Shown in pieces: positions 1 through 11,200 of a DNA stretch of 40,213 nucleotides (its first letter is position 1; each line of letters begins with the position of its first letter). The translations under genes were made by a program, and so were the position numbers. Source of the stretch: Gryganskiella cystojenkinii (lineage: Eukaryota; Mortierellomycota; Mortierellomycetes; Mortierellales; Mortierellaceae); assembly GCA_015852425.1 (NCBI GenBank), contig JAAAIG010000152.1:16733-56945 (forward strand), read 5' to 3'. Under the pieces are notes generated by a model. That model had not been told where the DNA came from and searched no databases. It saw only the letters and a program-made list of their open reading frames with translations.

Positions 1-257
1 AAAAAAAAAAAAAAAGCGCACGTTGTTGTGGGCTTTGACCAGCGACGAATGACGGCGTGGGTCACGAGCACAGGACACTTCCACTTTTATGGGTCCTTCA
101 AGAGGAGTTTCAGTTTGGTGGCGCATGTGATTTTTTTAAGGGCTCAGTTTTGTCGACGCACAAGCAATAAAAAAAAATTAACAAAGAGCACCGTCATCTT
201 CCAAAGATCTTTTTCAACAACAAAATCCTGCCAACTGCCTCACAAACCAAAACACAC
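1..257. promoter_or_regulatory. Upstream region of the WW-domain gene
   Basis: The window opens with a 15-base A run. The rest is the presumed promoter and leader of the WW-domain gene. Open frames here have no protein-like composition. No TATA box or other named element can be assigned. Confidence 0.4.
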
Positions 258-892
258 ATGTCCACTCCTGCCACTATCACGTCCCGTCATCCCTCGGGAG
301 CCAAAGCATATAGCGCACCCGATGTTGCTAATCTCCCTTACCACCAACGCCCCTTGCCGCCAGGTTGGATTTCGCAGTACGATCCCAATCACAAGGCTTA
401 CTTCTACATCGGTAATTTTTTTGGTCCTACGTGTCAGCCTTCTTGAAGAGCCCGCGAGAACCAACCTCGACAACAAAACTTCTTACGATTCAGCCCTCCT
501 CTTTGTTTTATCCAGATGAACACACAAACCCACCCACAATTACTTGGGAAGATCCTCGTCCAGCATATTACTTAGCTCAAGAGAGGGGACAATATGCTCC
601 TCCACCTCCAGGTATCCAAGGTCGTAGCTCCCCTTTTGCTCAACAAGTACAACAACAACAATTCCAGACGATCCAGACAGTGAATAGTGACGGTACTGTC
701 ACGACGATTACTACGAACGGTCAACCGATTCACATTCATCAGGGTGTCCCTCAACAACAACAACAGCAACAACAAATGATGCAATCGAGCGGACCCAGTC
801 TGGGTCGTGCGATTGTGGGTACAGCGGTGGTGACTTCCTTGCTGCGTCCTCGTCCTCGAGTCGTTGTTGCACCCCGTCGTCGTCGTTTCTAG
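258..892 (+). CDS. Small WW-domain protein with Q/P-rich middle and basic tail
   Basis: Two exons, 258-411 and 516-892, give 176 aa. The intron (412-515, GT-AG, phase 1) splits the WW domain, and splicing restores it. The WW domain lies at about residues 33-67: LPPGW with the first Trp at 37, the aromatic run AYFYI, the second Trp at 62, then EDPRP. WW domains bind proline-rich peptides. Residues 70-140 are rich in Q, P, T and S, with a polyQ stretch. The C-terminus has a short hydrophobic segment (GRAIVGTAVVTSLL) followed by an Arg-rich end (RPRPRVVVAPRRRRF). The ATG at 258 is the first one in frame before the domain. The 3' end converges with membrane-family copy 1. An adaptor or a membrane-tethered WW protein is possible; the partner is unknown. 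Confidence 0.85.
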
Positions 893-960
893 AGGAAGGA
901 GGAGGTTATGCGATATCTCTGATCAGTGGCGACATATATTGTTTCGAAAAAAAGTTGCTG

Positions 961-1083
961 CATGAATCGCCAACTCAAAAAAAAATATACTGTGGATGGA
1001 AGTATACCAGGACTTTCTTTTCTTTTAGTCGTGTACGGGATCAAATAAAGAGCTATTTTACATGGGATTGGTGGCGAAATGAA
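961..1083. repeat. 3' flank shared by family copies 1 and 3
   Basis: This block begins catgaatcgcca and ends just before the stop of copy 1. It matches 12908-13033, downstream of copy 3, over about 120 bp with small indels (shared strings include gtacgggatcaaata and gactttctt). Copy 2 lacks it, because its downstream DNA is the junction with the duplicated upstream flank of copy 1. The block therefore marks the ancestral 3' side of the gene. An AATAAA at 1044-1049 on the plus strand could serve the WW gene. Confidence 0.7.
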
Positions 1084-1119
1084 GGGGTGGATGGACTGGA
1101 GTTGTAAAAACGACTCGAT

Positions 1120-3059
1120 CTACTCTTCTGATCCATCATCAGGAATGGTAGTGACAACGTTCGGTCTAGGGTGACTCGAGAATCCAAGTTGTTCCAACCC
1201 ATCCGCACGGAACAAAGAACTGGGTGCTGGTATCTCTTGGGTCAAGACATCTCTTGATGACGACAAGTTATTCAAGTTATTATTGTTTGGCGATGATCGA
1301 CGGTGCACGTTTGTGGTGTCTAACGAAGTTGAAACCGCCCCATCGCTGTATATCCTGTGCTCGTTTTCGATCTGATCTCCGTTCTCTCGAAGATGACGCT
1401 GTATCCGTTCTTGTTCTTGTCTCTGATAAGCTTGAAACGTCTCCTCGTCCATCTCTTCCGCCAGCTTCGACCCTGGAATATCATCCTCCTCGAACCAGTC
1501 CTCTCCTTTCCATTTCCTCATCTTCCTCTTCAGAATCTGTTCCTTGATCCAGATATGTAATAGTGCCAACACCAAAGCCGCGACGGTGATCAAGACTGAT
1601 TCAAGGTCCGAGAGTGTCAATGGAGAGCGACTCATGTCCGGGTTTGGGTTATTATGGTGTAAATGTCGAGGAAATTGGTCCTGACATTGAGCGAATATAG
1701 GTTAAAACCAGTTTCCACCGAGTTATCCACCAAGAGCAACATGGACTCAGAGATGGCCATCAAGCTCCATGGATTATGTCTTTGTCTGAGCAATTCCAGT
1801 CTATCCGTGTTCTTGGAAAGCTGGATAGAGGCCTGGCTAAAAGATTTGGTTTCGATATTGATTCGAAGGAGTCTCGGTGAGTTGTCGTCGGGATAATTCT
1901 GGGAAACCAAAACGGAATATGAACATATTGCGAAATATATTAGACGCAGAAAAAGTGATATTCATTTAAAAGATGTTAATTAATAAACCCACCAGATGTG
2001 AAAGCCAGATTGAGCATGTAGTGCTGTACTTACTTCTGAGAAACAAACAATGTAGAGGTTTGGATATCTCATGTTCAAGGCCGATTGCCTGCCTTTGCAA
2101 TTTAGGAGCTGGTCCGAAGGGAAGACAAAAGCCAGCTCAGGAGTTTGTGGTTGCATGCTCAAAGATGAGGCTGAGGATAAGTTATATGTGAGACGGGTTT
2201 GGATCAAGCTCGGCTGGCTATCGACATACACTAAAGAGTAGAGTGTCTTGTTGCTGACAGTCATGGCGATAGGATCTCCGCCAGTTTGGTTTTTCTGGAG
2301 TAAAATTGTTTTTAGCAGGAAAAAAAAAGGTGCGAGCAAGTGATAGCATGGTTTAGTCGGACATGATTGTCTGTAGTTTGGGTTGACATACAACTAATGA
2401 GGAAATAATGATTACCACTTCTTGTGCTTCCAAAGGAAACGATCCATTGACCGATTTTCTGTACTGGATAACGTGGCCGTTTAGGCGGAACTGGATCCAA
2501 TCTCCGTAAGGTTGCTGTGATGATTGGACGGCATCAAATCTTGAACTGGTGTTAGCGTCCTATATGGATCAAACGCCGGGTCTGCTCCTCGTTGATCAAG
2601 AGCCGCCTGGATCCTTGTAAAAGGACCACTATTATTGCTGTTACTAGTATTGTAAAGGGTCTCTGAGAGAAGAACCTGGACTGTCGCGGACTGAGGAAAA
2701 TCGCCGCCAGGTCGGGTATGGAGCATGAATCGGGTCTCGTCCTCTGTGACGCCACACGAAAGGCTGCCTCTCATGACGGTGTCGTCGACGTTTACAATGA
2801 CGTTGGCTCGGTCTGTAGCCGTGACAGCGGTCCAGATCAAGAGGTTATCATTGGTGTTGTTGTCTAGGTCGTCGGAGAGAAGGGATCCAGATGCAGGCAC
2901 ACCTTTGAGGATGACAAAGTAGCTTCGCTCATAATAGTTGCGATAAATGTCGCTATTGATATATTCACTAGTGTCCAAATACGCGAAGGAAGCAGCATAG
3001 ACGACTCCTTTTGAAGTTGCAGCGAAGCAAAAGGGTCGAAGTGGCTCTGTCGAAGCCAT
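1120..3059 (-). pseudogene. Membrane-protein family, copy 1: pseudogene with two frameshifting deletions
   Basis: This is a homologue of copies 2 and 3 with the same three-exon layout: exon 1 3059-2416, exon 2 2294-2034, exon 3 1898-1120. All four splice sites are preserved. Against both paralogues it lacks 22 bp in exon 1 (junction near 2524/2525) and about 25 bp in exon 3 (near 1658-1666). Neither loss is a multiple of three and they do not cancel. From the conserved ATG (3059) translation terminates at 2481 after about 192 residues. Downstream sequence still encodes family-typical peptide in shifted frames, including the membrane segment (VLITVAALVLALLHIWI) and the acidic tail. Sequence between the lesions is well kept, so inactivation looks recent. 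A sequencing or assembly error at two separate multi-base sites is unlikely. Confidence 0.8.
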
Positions 3060-3305
3060 GTTAATGAAGCAGGATGTATGCGCGTGTGTCTCAGTATGAA
3101 CAAGAGAGAAGGGAGAAAACGTGAGAGGTAGAGGACAATGGGGTGGATGTTGATGCAAAGGAGGTAAGGAATGACGACACGAACGAATGAATGAATGCGA
3201 AAACGAGATGTGAAATATGATAGCTGGTTTTTAATCTTTTTAAATTCAGGTACCAACACCATTGAGCTGGTCCTCCCTCGGTTTATCTACCAAAACAAGC
3301 AGTGT

Positions 3306-3340
3306 GGGCTGTGGTCGGACAAAAGCCCAAATTCTTTGCC
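3306..3340 (-). promoter_or_regulatory. Conserved upstream block of copy 1
   Basis: A block reading gggctgtggtcgg then acaaaagcccaaattctttgcc lies 247 bp upstream of the copy 1 ATG. It recurs at 272 bp (copy 2) and 256 bp (copy 3) upstream. Similar spacing in all three suggests a promoter element, though shared ancestry alone could explain it. Confidence 0.45.
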
Positions 3341-3811
3341 TCTGCCCAATCCATCATTTTTGTCCCCTTTCGGGCTCTCGAAACAAACGTTACCTTTTGT
3401 TCCTCCTACTGTACTCCTCAGCATACAGTAGATTCTCATCCGTACGCGACCTGGGATTTGCACCTTGAGTAGCGAGATTCAAATGGAAAGGATGCCGACG
3501 TTTCTTCGGAAAAAAATTGTCGATTTTCAGGTTTACATTGTCAGTGAATAACGAGATCGGGTAGGGATTTTTACGAGATAAGCTGTGAATACTGTCCCTG
3601 AAAACATGCCTTTTCCGGAGTCGAGGGATCTAGTCGCATGGTCCGAGCGAAAGGAGTTTTAAGTTTGTCGCTAGTGAAAAATATATATTGAAAATCGAGA
3701 GAGGGCTGCTACTTTTTTTTTTTACGTTCACGCTTCTCTGTCCACATGATGACCTTGGACAAAAGTAAACTTCCAGAAAAAAAGGCGATATAATAGATGA
3801 TATTATAATTC

Positions 3812-4042
3812 TCATTTTATAACTTTACTGTAGACACCTGTACCCATAAACTTGGCTCCTCGTACGGAATATCGGGCACAAGGAGGTGTTGTCCACGACC
3901 CATTGAAAGCTAATATGTCATGCACAAGTCGTCCTTGAGGTTCCGAATCTAGCCCTGGGACCAACCTCAGGACGTAATTCCTCCATGGCCTTGGAAAACT
4001 AACTAAGTTACCTAGAAGGACAAATGAGATCATAGAGGTCAA
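3812..4042 (-). pseudogene. Possible fragment resembling alpha-carbonic anhydrase
   Basis: A 76-codon minus-strand frame lies in the segment found only in unit A. It contains FNGSWTTPPCARYSV, which resembles the alpha-carbonic anhydrase signature G-S-x-T-T-P-P-C around the active-site Thr pair. No zinc-binding His motif or other part of the family is visible nearby, and no intact gene can be built. It may be a relic of an inserted gene piece or a chance match. Confidence 0.2.
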
Positions 4043-4457
4043 TGTGAAATATCACAGAGGATATTCGACCTTGGCGCATTTACTGTGATAAGACGGATTG
4101 CGGCATCCTGCGGTCCTGGTCAAATCTTGGAGCAGTCTGATTTCGGGTAACAATTTTGAGCCACCTTTTGGACTTGCGGAGAGTGGTAGTGCGAGATGGT
4201 GGATGGTAACATTGCGCGACAAGACCAGGCCATGGGTGGCTGGCGGGGCTACAGCAGCACTGTCTGTTGCTCCAGCCAGGGGAGGCTCTTTTTCTTTGTG
4301 TCCAGGGTTCTTATTGACCAATTTTATACTAAGTATATGTTCATCTCGTACAGTGATTTCTACGCGTAGAGAAAACTTGTTCGCTGTTTGTCTATCATCT
4401 CTAATTGCTCGGTAGTGCCCTACGATCTGTAGTGTTGGTTGTAAAAAATGACTCGAA

Positions 4458-6419
4458 CTACTCTACCGAGTCATCATCAGGAATAGTAGTGACAACATTA
4501 GGTCTAGGGTGACTCGAGAATCCAAGTTGTTCCAACCCATCCGCACGGAACAAAGGACTGGATGCTGATAGCTCTTGGGTCAACACCTCTCTTGACGACG
4601 ACGAGGTATTCACATTATTATTGTTTGGTGGTGATCCACGGTGCACGTTTGTGGTCTCAAACGAAGTTGAAACAGCCACATCGCTGTATATCCTGTGCTC
4701 GTTTTCGATCTGATCACCGTTTTCTTGAAGATGACGTTGTATCCGTTCTTGTTCTTGTCTCTGATACGCTTGAAACGTTTCCTCGTCCATCTCTTCCGCC
4801 AGCTTCGACCCTGGAATATCATCCTCTTCGAACCAATCCTCTCCTTTCCTCTTCCTCATCTTCCTCTTCAGAGCCTGTTCCTTGATCCAAATATGTAACA
4901 GTGCCAAAGCCAAAGCCGCGACGGTGATCAAGACCGATTCAAGGTCCGAGAGCGTCAATGGAGAGCGACTAATGTCCGGGTTCGGGTTATTAGGGTGCAA
5001 ATTTGGAATATAGTTCAGGGTATAGGTATCGAGGAACCCGGTCTCCACATTGATCGAATATAGGTTACTACCGGTTTCCACCGAGTGCTCTGCCAAAAGC
5101 AACGTGGACTCGGAGACGCTCATCAAGCGCCATGATACTCCACTATAGTAGTCAAATTTCTGCCTATTGGTGTTCTTGGAGAACTGGATAGAGGCTTGGC
5201 TAAAAGACCTGGTCTCGAGATTAATTCGGAAGAGTCTCGATGGGATCTTCTCATAATACTAATAAACCAAAACGAAAAAAAGAACATTAAAAAACTTATT
5301 AGGCGGGGGAAAACAAATGGTATCAAAAGATATTATAATATTAGTGCTGAACTTACGTATGAGACACAAAGGATGTACAGGTTTGGATATCTTATGTTCA
5401 TTGCCGACCGTCCGTATGAACAAGAATGGGTCTGGTCCGAAGGGAAAACAAAGGCCAGCTCAGTTTGTGGTAGAATCTCCAAAGATGAAGGTGAGGATGA
5501 GTTATAGACGAAACGGGTCTGCATCAGGGACCACTGGACATCACCGGATAATAAAGAGTAAACAGTCTTGTTGCTGACAGTCATGGCCTCAGGAAATCTA
5601 CTAAGTTGGTTTTTCTGTGGTAGAGTTGTTTTATGCAAAAAAAAAAAAACGATGCCAGCAGGGTCGCGTGAAAGTTGAAAGCATGGTTTAGTCGGACGCA
5701 CTTATCTTTAGTTGGATTGACATACAACAAAAGAGGAAATAATGAGTTGAACAGATCTAAGGTGTTACCAGTTCCGAAGATCCTTGAGTCTCCGAAGGAA
5801 ACGATCCGTTGACCGACTGTATGTAGGGGATAGCGCCGCCACGGATGAACTGAATCCAATCTCCATAAGGTTGCCGTGATGATGTAGCTAACGTCGAGGT
5901 AGAGTTGGACGGCATCAAATCTTGAACTGGTGTCAGCGTCAAATATGATACGAACGACCGACCTGGTACTCGTTGGTCAAGAGCAGTCTGGATCCTTGCG
6001 AAAGGGCCGTTATTACTGCTGTTACTAGTATTGTAAAGGGTCTCCGAGAGAAGAACCTGGACTGTCGACGACTGAGGAGAATCGCCGTCTGTTCGGGCAT
6101 GGAGCATGAACCGAGTCTCATCCTCTGTGACGCCACACGAAAGGCCGCTTCCCGGGATGACTTCGGCACCCACAATGACGTTGGCTCGTTCTGTGGCGGT
6201 GACAGCGGTCCAGATCAAGAGGTTATCGTTGTTGTTCGTGTCTTGGTCACTGGAGGGGACGGATACCGATGCTGGCTCTCCTTTGAGGATAACAAAATAG
6301 TTTGGCTCAGGACTGAGGATATCAAAACGAGAATCCAAATACGCGAAGGAAGCAGCATAGACGACTCCTTTTGAGGTTGCAGCGAAGCAAAATGGTCGAA
6401 GTGGCTCCGTCGTTGCCAT
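4458..6419 (-). CDS. Uncharacterised single-pass membrane protein, family copy 2
   Basis: Three exons, 6419-5769, 5614-5357 and 5258-4458, all phase 0, encode 569 aa. The start is the ATG conserved in all three copies. Residues 1 to about 400 form a large domain with no classical signal peptide, starting MATTEPLRPFCFAATSKG. It has many N-x-S/T sites and short beta-like repeats (LFRINLETRSFS, NLYSINVETGFLDTY) that recall propeller blades. One membrane helix follows (SVLITVAALALALLHIWI). After it come Lys/Arg residues (KEQALKRKMRKRKG) and an acidic, coiled-coil-like tail (about 140 aa, MDEETFQAYQRQEQERI). The positive-inside rule puts the tail in the cytosol and the large domain outside. I recognise no named family; the function is unknown. 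Compared with copy 1 it is intact. Confidence 0.8.
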
Positions 6420-7670
6420 GATAATGAAAGAGAGGATGTATGCGTGTGTCTCTCAGTATGAACAAGAGAGAGGGAGAAAACGTGAGAGGTAATAGAGAAT
6501 GAGGTGGATGTGGATGCAAAGGAAGGAGAGAATGAAGAGACGATGATGCAACGACACGCTCGAATGAATGAATGCAAAAACGGATGTGAAATATGATAGC
6601 TGGTTTTTAATCTTTTTAAATTCAGGCACCGATTCCATTGACTTGATCGGAGGATCCTCCCTCGGTTTACTGACAAAAAACAAGCAGTGCGGGCTGTGGT
6701 CGGAAAAAAGCCCAATTTCGTTGCCCACTTTGCCCACCCAATCCATCATTTTTTGTCTGTTTCCAGGCTCTCGAAACAATCGTACTGTACCTCTTTGTTC
6801 CTGCTACTCCGCAAAAAGATCCTTCCAAATGATAGATTCTCATCCGTCAAGCTACCGTGGGACATGCACGTTGAGTACAGTAGAGAGATCCAAATCATCC
6901 AACACCTTTTAGTCAGATCCCGCCTCCGTTTTTCCGTTTCGAACACCATCCTTTCTGAATTTATTGGTCCATTGCACAACAACGCATTAAATGGAATGGA
7001 GATCGGGTAGGGTCATTTACGGGAATAAACCGCCATGATATTCGCCAAGATTGAACTTCTTTGTTCTCACCCGTTAGGTGAGTTCGTACCTTTTCCAGGG
7101 TCGAGGGATGCTAGTCACATTGACCGAGCGAAAAGAGCTACGTCGGTGGGCACAAACGCAATCACGTCGTTGACGTCGTCTCTTTTAGAGTTGCTATACT
7201 CGAAAACATCATTCCACATACGACATTCGACTGGCGCAGCTACTGTGAAAGGTCGGAATGCGGCATCCTGCGGTCCTGCTTAAGTCTTGGATCATGTCTG
7301 ACTGCGAGTGAGCATTTTGAGCCACTATTTGTACTTGGGGGAAGTGGTGGTGCGAGATATTGGATGGTAACATTGAGCGACAAGACTGGTCGGCTGGTGC
7401 GTCCAGGGCGGCCGCGGATAGGGGGTCGAGCGGCGCAATCGACTGGCATGAATACGAACCAGGGGAGATACATTTTTTTATGTGTCCAGAGTGCGTCTTG
7501 ACGCAAAATGTGTTCATCCTGTGCGGTCGTGTGAAGTGTAAAGAAAACCTGTTCACTATGCAGCTATCGCCTCTAATTGATTTCCATTGGTTACACAAAG
7601 AGACGCGTTTGCCAATGGTGGCTAGGTTACGTAAAAGAAAAGGAAACAATGAAAGATATCATCGTTAATG
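6420..7670. repeat. Duplicated upstream flank, unit B
   Basis: This is the upstream region of copy 2, the counterpart of 3060-4457. Homology is colinear from the CT-rich leader next to the ATG to about 7600. It lacks the extra 320 bp of unit A and instead has about 65 bp of other sequence near 7141-7205. I see no supportable gene in it. Minus-strand frames at 7209-7649 overlap the repeat and have no family resemblance. Confidence 0.65.
6691..6725 (-). promoter_or_regulatory. Conserved upstream block of copy 2
   Basis: This is the same block as at 3306-3340 and 15324-15358, here 272 bp upstream of the copy 2 ATG (gggctgtggtcgg, then aaaaaagcccaatttc). It is a candidate promoter element of the family. 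Confidence 0.45.
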
Positions 7671-8262
7671 TTCACGGTCAGATCCGGCGAAAAGTCAATT
7701 CCTGTTGAAATAAAATCAAAGAAAAATAGTCGGGTTATTCTTAGTAACGCGGAATCCTAGGAAAGAAACAATATGAAAGTAAAACAGTTCTTTGGAATCG
7801 TAGCACAAGCCTCAAAAAACTACTGACCATTTGTCCTTGGAAAAACTATCTGTTTGCAAGAGCACCAAAAAAAAAAAATAAAAAAAAATAAAAAAAAATA
7901 AAAAAGAAAAGGCAACTTGTTCTGCGCCGGTAGACATCCTTTTCACAATCTGGAGTTCCCCTTCTATTGTTCATCGCCAGAATTGATGCCAATCTTGATG
8001 GCTGCCTGGGAAAAAGGATGCCTCCTTAAGAGTCACAAAAACCTATGATTAATGTTTGTCCCCCCATTTGAGATCACCCTCTCGCACGCAGACCCCATAT
8101 GGATCGCTAATGTGGACCAGAGTGGACGAAGGTTGTACGGCTGAATAAAAAGAGTGGTGATTACATTAACATACCGCAATAAAAATTCTACAGAGGAGGG
8201 TTATTACTATTACACAAAAAAAAAACAATAAACAAATGGATTGCTACGAAACGGGCGGCTCT
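7671..8262. other. Intergenic, downstream of SIR2
   Basis: No gene is visible. The stretch contains an A-rich tract at 7867-7910 made of A runs broken by single Ts at a 10-base period, and the presumed 3' UTR of SIR2. Several minus-strand TTTATT signals (read as plus-strand AATAAA) lie near 8140-8235. Confidence 0.5.
7867..7910. repeat. A-rich 10-base-period simple repeat
   Basis: Units of eight or more A followed by ata recur at exact 10-base spacing (units end at 7880, 7890 and 7900). A runs phased at about one helical turn favour DNA bending, but polymerase slippage is a sufficient explanation. Confidence 0.8.
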
Positions 8263-11200
8263 TCAGGAATCTTGATTCTGATATTGATGACTCTGGTTTA
8301 ACGAGAACGGTCCCGACGGAGGAACCTCTTCCTCCTCTTCCTCCCTCGTAAACGCCTCAATGAACGACTGCGAAGGGGACGAGAGCGTTAACGACGCATC
8401 GCCTCCTCGAAGATGTCCAGGTAAACTAAACGTCGTATTCGCTTGCTGATAGATTGTCGTATCAGCTTCTCCATCAATCATACTGCTATCTGGGTCAGGG
8501 TCGGCATCTTTATCGTCACCATTATCGTTCTCCTCCGCATCCTCATAGACTTCATCGATATCCGTGCTGATCGGGTCCGAATCTCGCCTACTCAGGCTGG
8601 TCGGCGTATGATCCATGGGCTGTGGCCCTTGATGATCGTTATGGGGATCAGATTCGCTCATGGGGTCCAAAGGGCGATGACGGCGCGAGCTCTCGACAGG
8701 GTCCAACAAATCGCCCTCTTGAGGTGTATCGTACAACTCATCTTCATCGGGATCACCTTCGTCGTGGAACTCGAGTTCGATCTGGTGATAAAACCGTTCG
8801 TCGTTATCCTCCTCTTCCTCCTCGTTTTCGGAGGCTGGGTGCTGTTGGTCCGCTCGGAATTGGGCAAGAGCCTGGCTCTGCAAACGTGGCGATAAGAGAC
8901 CATGGGCTTCTCCCTCTTGATTGAAACGTGGTGGAGCAGGCGAAAATGTCAATGGAGCGGAACGAGGAGCAGGAGTACCAGAACCAGAAGCATTGGGGAT
9001 ATCAAATCCTTTCACAGTCTGGAAAAATGATGAGGTCTTTGTCTGATGATCCGAGATGTTACCCGACTTTGACTTTGTGGACTTCGAGGGGATCCCGAAC
9101 TGGAAGGAAGAGGTTGGTGCAGAGGACGACAAGACAATGGCTTCACCGCCTGTCGCTCCATACGAGGGCTTGGGTCGACTGAACGCAGATAGCCCAAACG
9201 GGCTCCAAGACGCTCCTGTACCGCCAAGGCTGTTTTCTAGACTCTCTGCCGCAATCGTTATGAACTCGCCCAAGTTGCCTCGGGTGACGGTGGCCTGGCT
9301 GTTATCACTGACCTCGCCTCCATCATCGCTCTCAATCTCGGCATGGACATGATCCATTTCCATCCGTTCACGAGAACGGCCGTACCGACGACTTGGACCC
9401 TGCTCATCGTCTGCATCACTGCTTGAGCCATCGCCTGTACTACTGGCAGCGCCGCCATTCCTGAACCGTGATCGACCCTCGAACCGGCCCCGTTTCCGAC
9501 CCTTATTGATACCTCCGGAAGTACTCACATCCATGGTCGAGGCGGAGGCCGCTAACTGCCGTTTCTGACTGGACTCGTATTCGATATCACCTAAGATCGC
9601 ACCTTCAAACAAGTAGGTGTTTGGTTCGGTCAGAGACCAATGAGCGCGTCCACCCTGACCAGCGCCGTTGGCATTCGTGTTTGTGTCCATATCGGGGACA
9701 TTCGAGGTACCGCCCGGTAGCTTTTCGTGGTTGAGTTCCCAGCCTGCCATGCGACAGAGTTCGGCCACGATGGTATCACAGTTGCCCAAGAGTTGAACGT
9801 CGAATTCCGTGTGGGTGATGGGTGTCCTGTTGATCAAAATCTGTGGGATCTTTGGTGGAAGAGTGACTAATGTGAAGTTCAAAAATGACATTTCAAACGT
9901 GGGCAGAAAACAAAAAAAAAAGAGGTGAGTCGCGTGTCTTGACAGAAAAGGTCCCAACCTTATCATTAGCGATTGCGTGCAACATGAGAATGAAAAAAAT
10001 TGCTTACGCATAATATCGCTCACAGGCGCAACCTTGAGACTACTTCCAATGACAATCAAGAGATCCGCCTTGAGACGATCTTCTTCCAGATGATCATTGA
10101 ACCCGGATGGAAGAGGTTCTCCGAAAAAGACAATATCTGGTTTCATCAATGCTGGTGAATTTTCATCGTCTTCATCGGATGAACTGCTGCTGCTGCTGTC
10201 ATCCGTGTCCAGTAAAGCAGAGCTGACTCTCGCCTTACTACTGCTGTTTCTTCGACTTGAGGGTGTGTGAAGTGTCGACGACTTTGGTAAAGATGGTCCC
10301 TCCCCTGCCGTGCACACTTTGCAGTATGCCACTTCTTGGTTGAAAATCGCGTCCTTGATCTCGTTTCCTGGGACCTGATGATGACAACGAACACAGCTCG
10401 CCGTTGCGAACGAGCCTAGGTACATGAAAATAAATAAGAAAACATACCTGTTAGCTCTCAAATATGCGAGTTAAGAGTGCAGACGAAATTACCTTCCCAT
10501 CATACGACTTACCATGGCACTGCAAGATGTTATGGATTCCAGCTTTTTGTTCCAGCGTATCGATATTTTGGGTATAATTCCTCAAAAGCTTGCCCTTGTC
10601 CTCCAACAACTTGATAAAATTATGGCTCGGCGAGGGCATAAAATTGCTGGGAAAGATCTCGCGGGCAAAGGAATAAAAAATCTCGGGTCGCTTGCGAAAG
10701 AACCTCAGGTCAAACATCTGTTGAGGGTCTCGAAGTTGAAATTCTGAGAGTCGAGAATAAATACCATCAGGGGACCGAAAATCCGGGATACCACACGAGA
10801 CTGAGACACCGGCGCCAGTGAGGACCATGATGTTTTTGGAATTCTTCAACAGCTCGATCACCTGCTCGAGTTTATGGATATGTTCAAGACGTCGACGGCG
10901 ACTCAGATCTTCTTGCCATTTGTTACAAAGATAGTTGAACACATAGCGTTTGGAAATGCCTTCAGGGAATCCGACCTATTTTTTTTAAAAAACGAAAAAA
11001 TGGCACAAGACACAGACACGTTAGCTAATAGTGCGCTAGAAATAAAGTCGGCGATCAATGAGGACGATTGTGAAAGCATATTTCACTGCTTTCAAGTACT
11101 TACGACTTCTGGGTAGGGGAAAAACATTAGCAATAGCTTTTTAGCAGGGTATCTTTCAGACCAGACGTATTTCTGCATCATGTGAGCAATGCCTATTTTA

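Larger units (their letters stand above)
3060..4457. repeat. Duplicated upstream flank, unit A (with an extra about 320-bp segment)
   Basis: This is the upstream region of copy 1. Several stretches match the upstream region of copy 2 (6420-7670) in the same order. One is an almost perfect block around 3205-3246 versus 6578-6626. Others are agattctcatccg (3431) and gagatcgggtaggg, the segment starting cttttccggagtcgaggga (3609 versus 7086), and gcggcatcctgcggtcctg (4099 versus 7260). Unit A carries roughly 320 bp (about 3680-4045) that unit B lacks. Minus-strand frames at 4052-4321 and 7209-7649 are parts of this repeat with no conserved protein between them, so I do not call genes. Confidence 0.7.

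Noticed and set aside
4052..4321. Minus-strand frame of 89 codons in unit A
   Set aside because: The homologous unit B sequence does not preserve the frame, so it is repeat DNA rather than a gene.
7209..7649. Minus-strand frame of 146 codons
   Set aside because: It lies in the duplicated flank, has no splice or start support, and its counterpart in unit A is disrupted.
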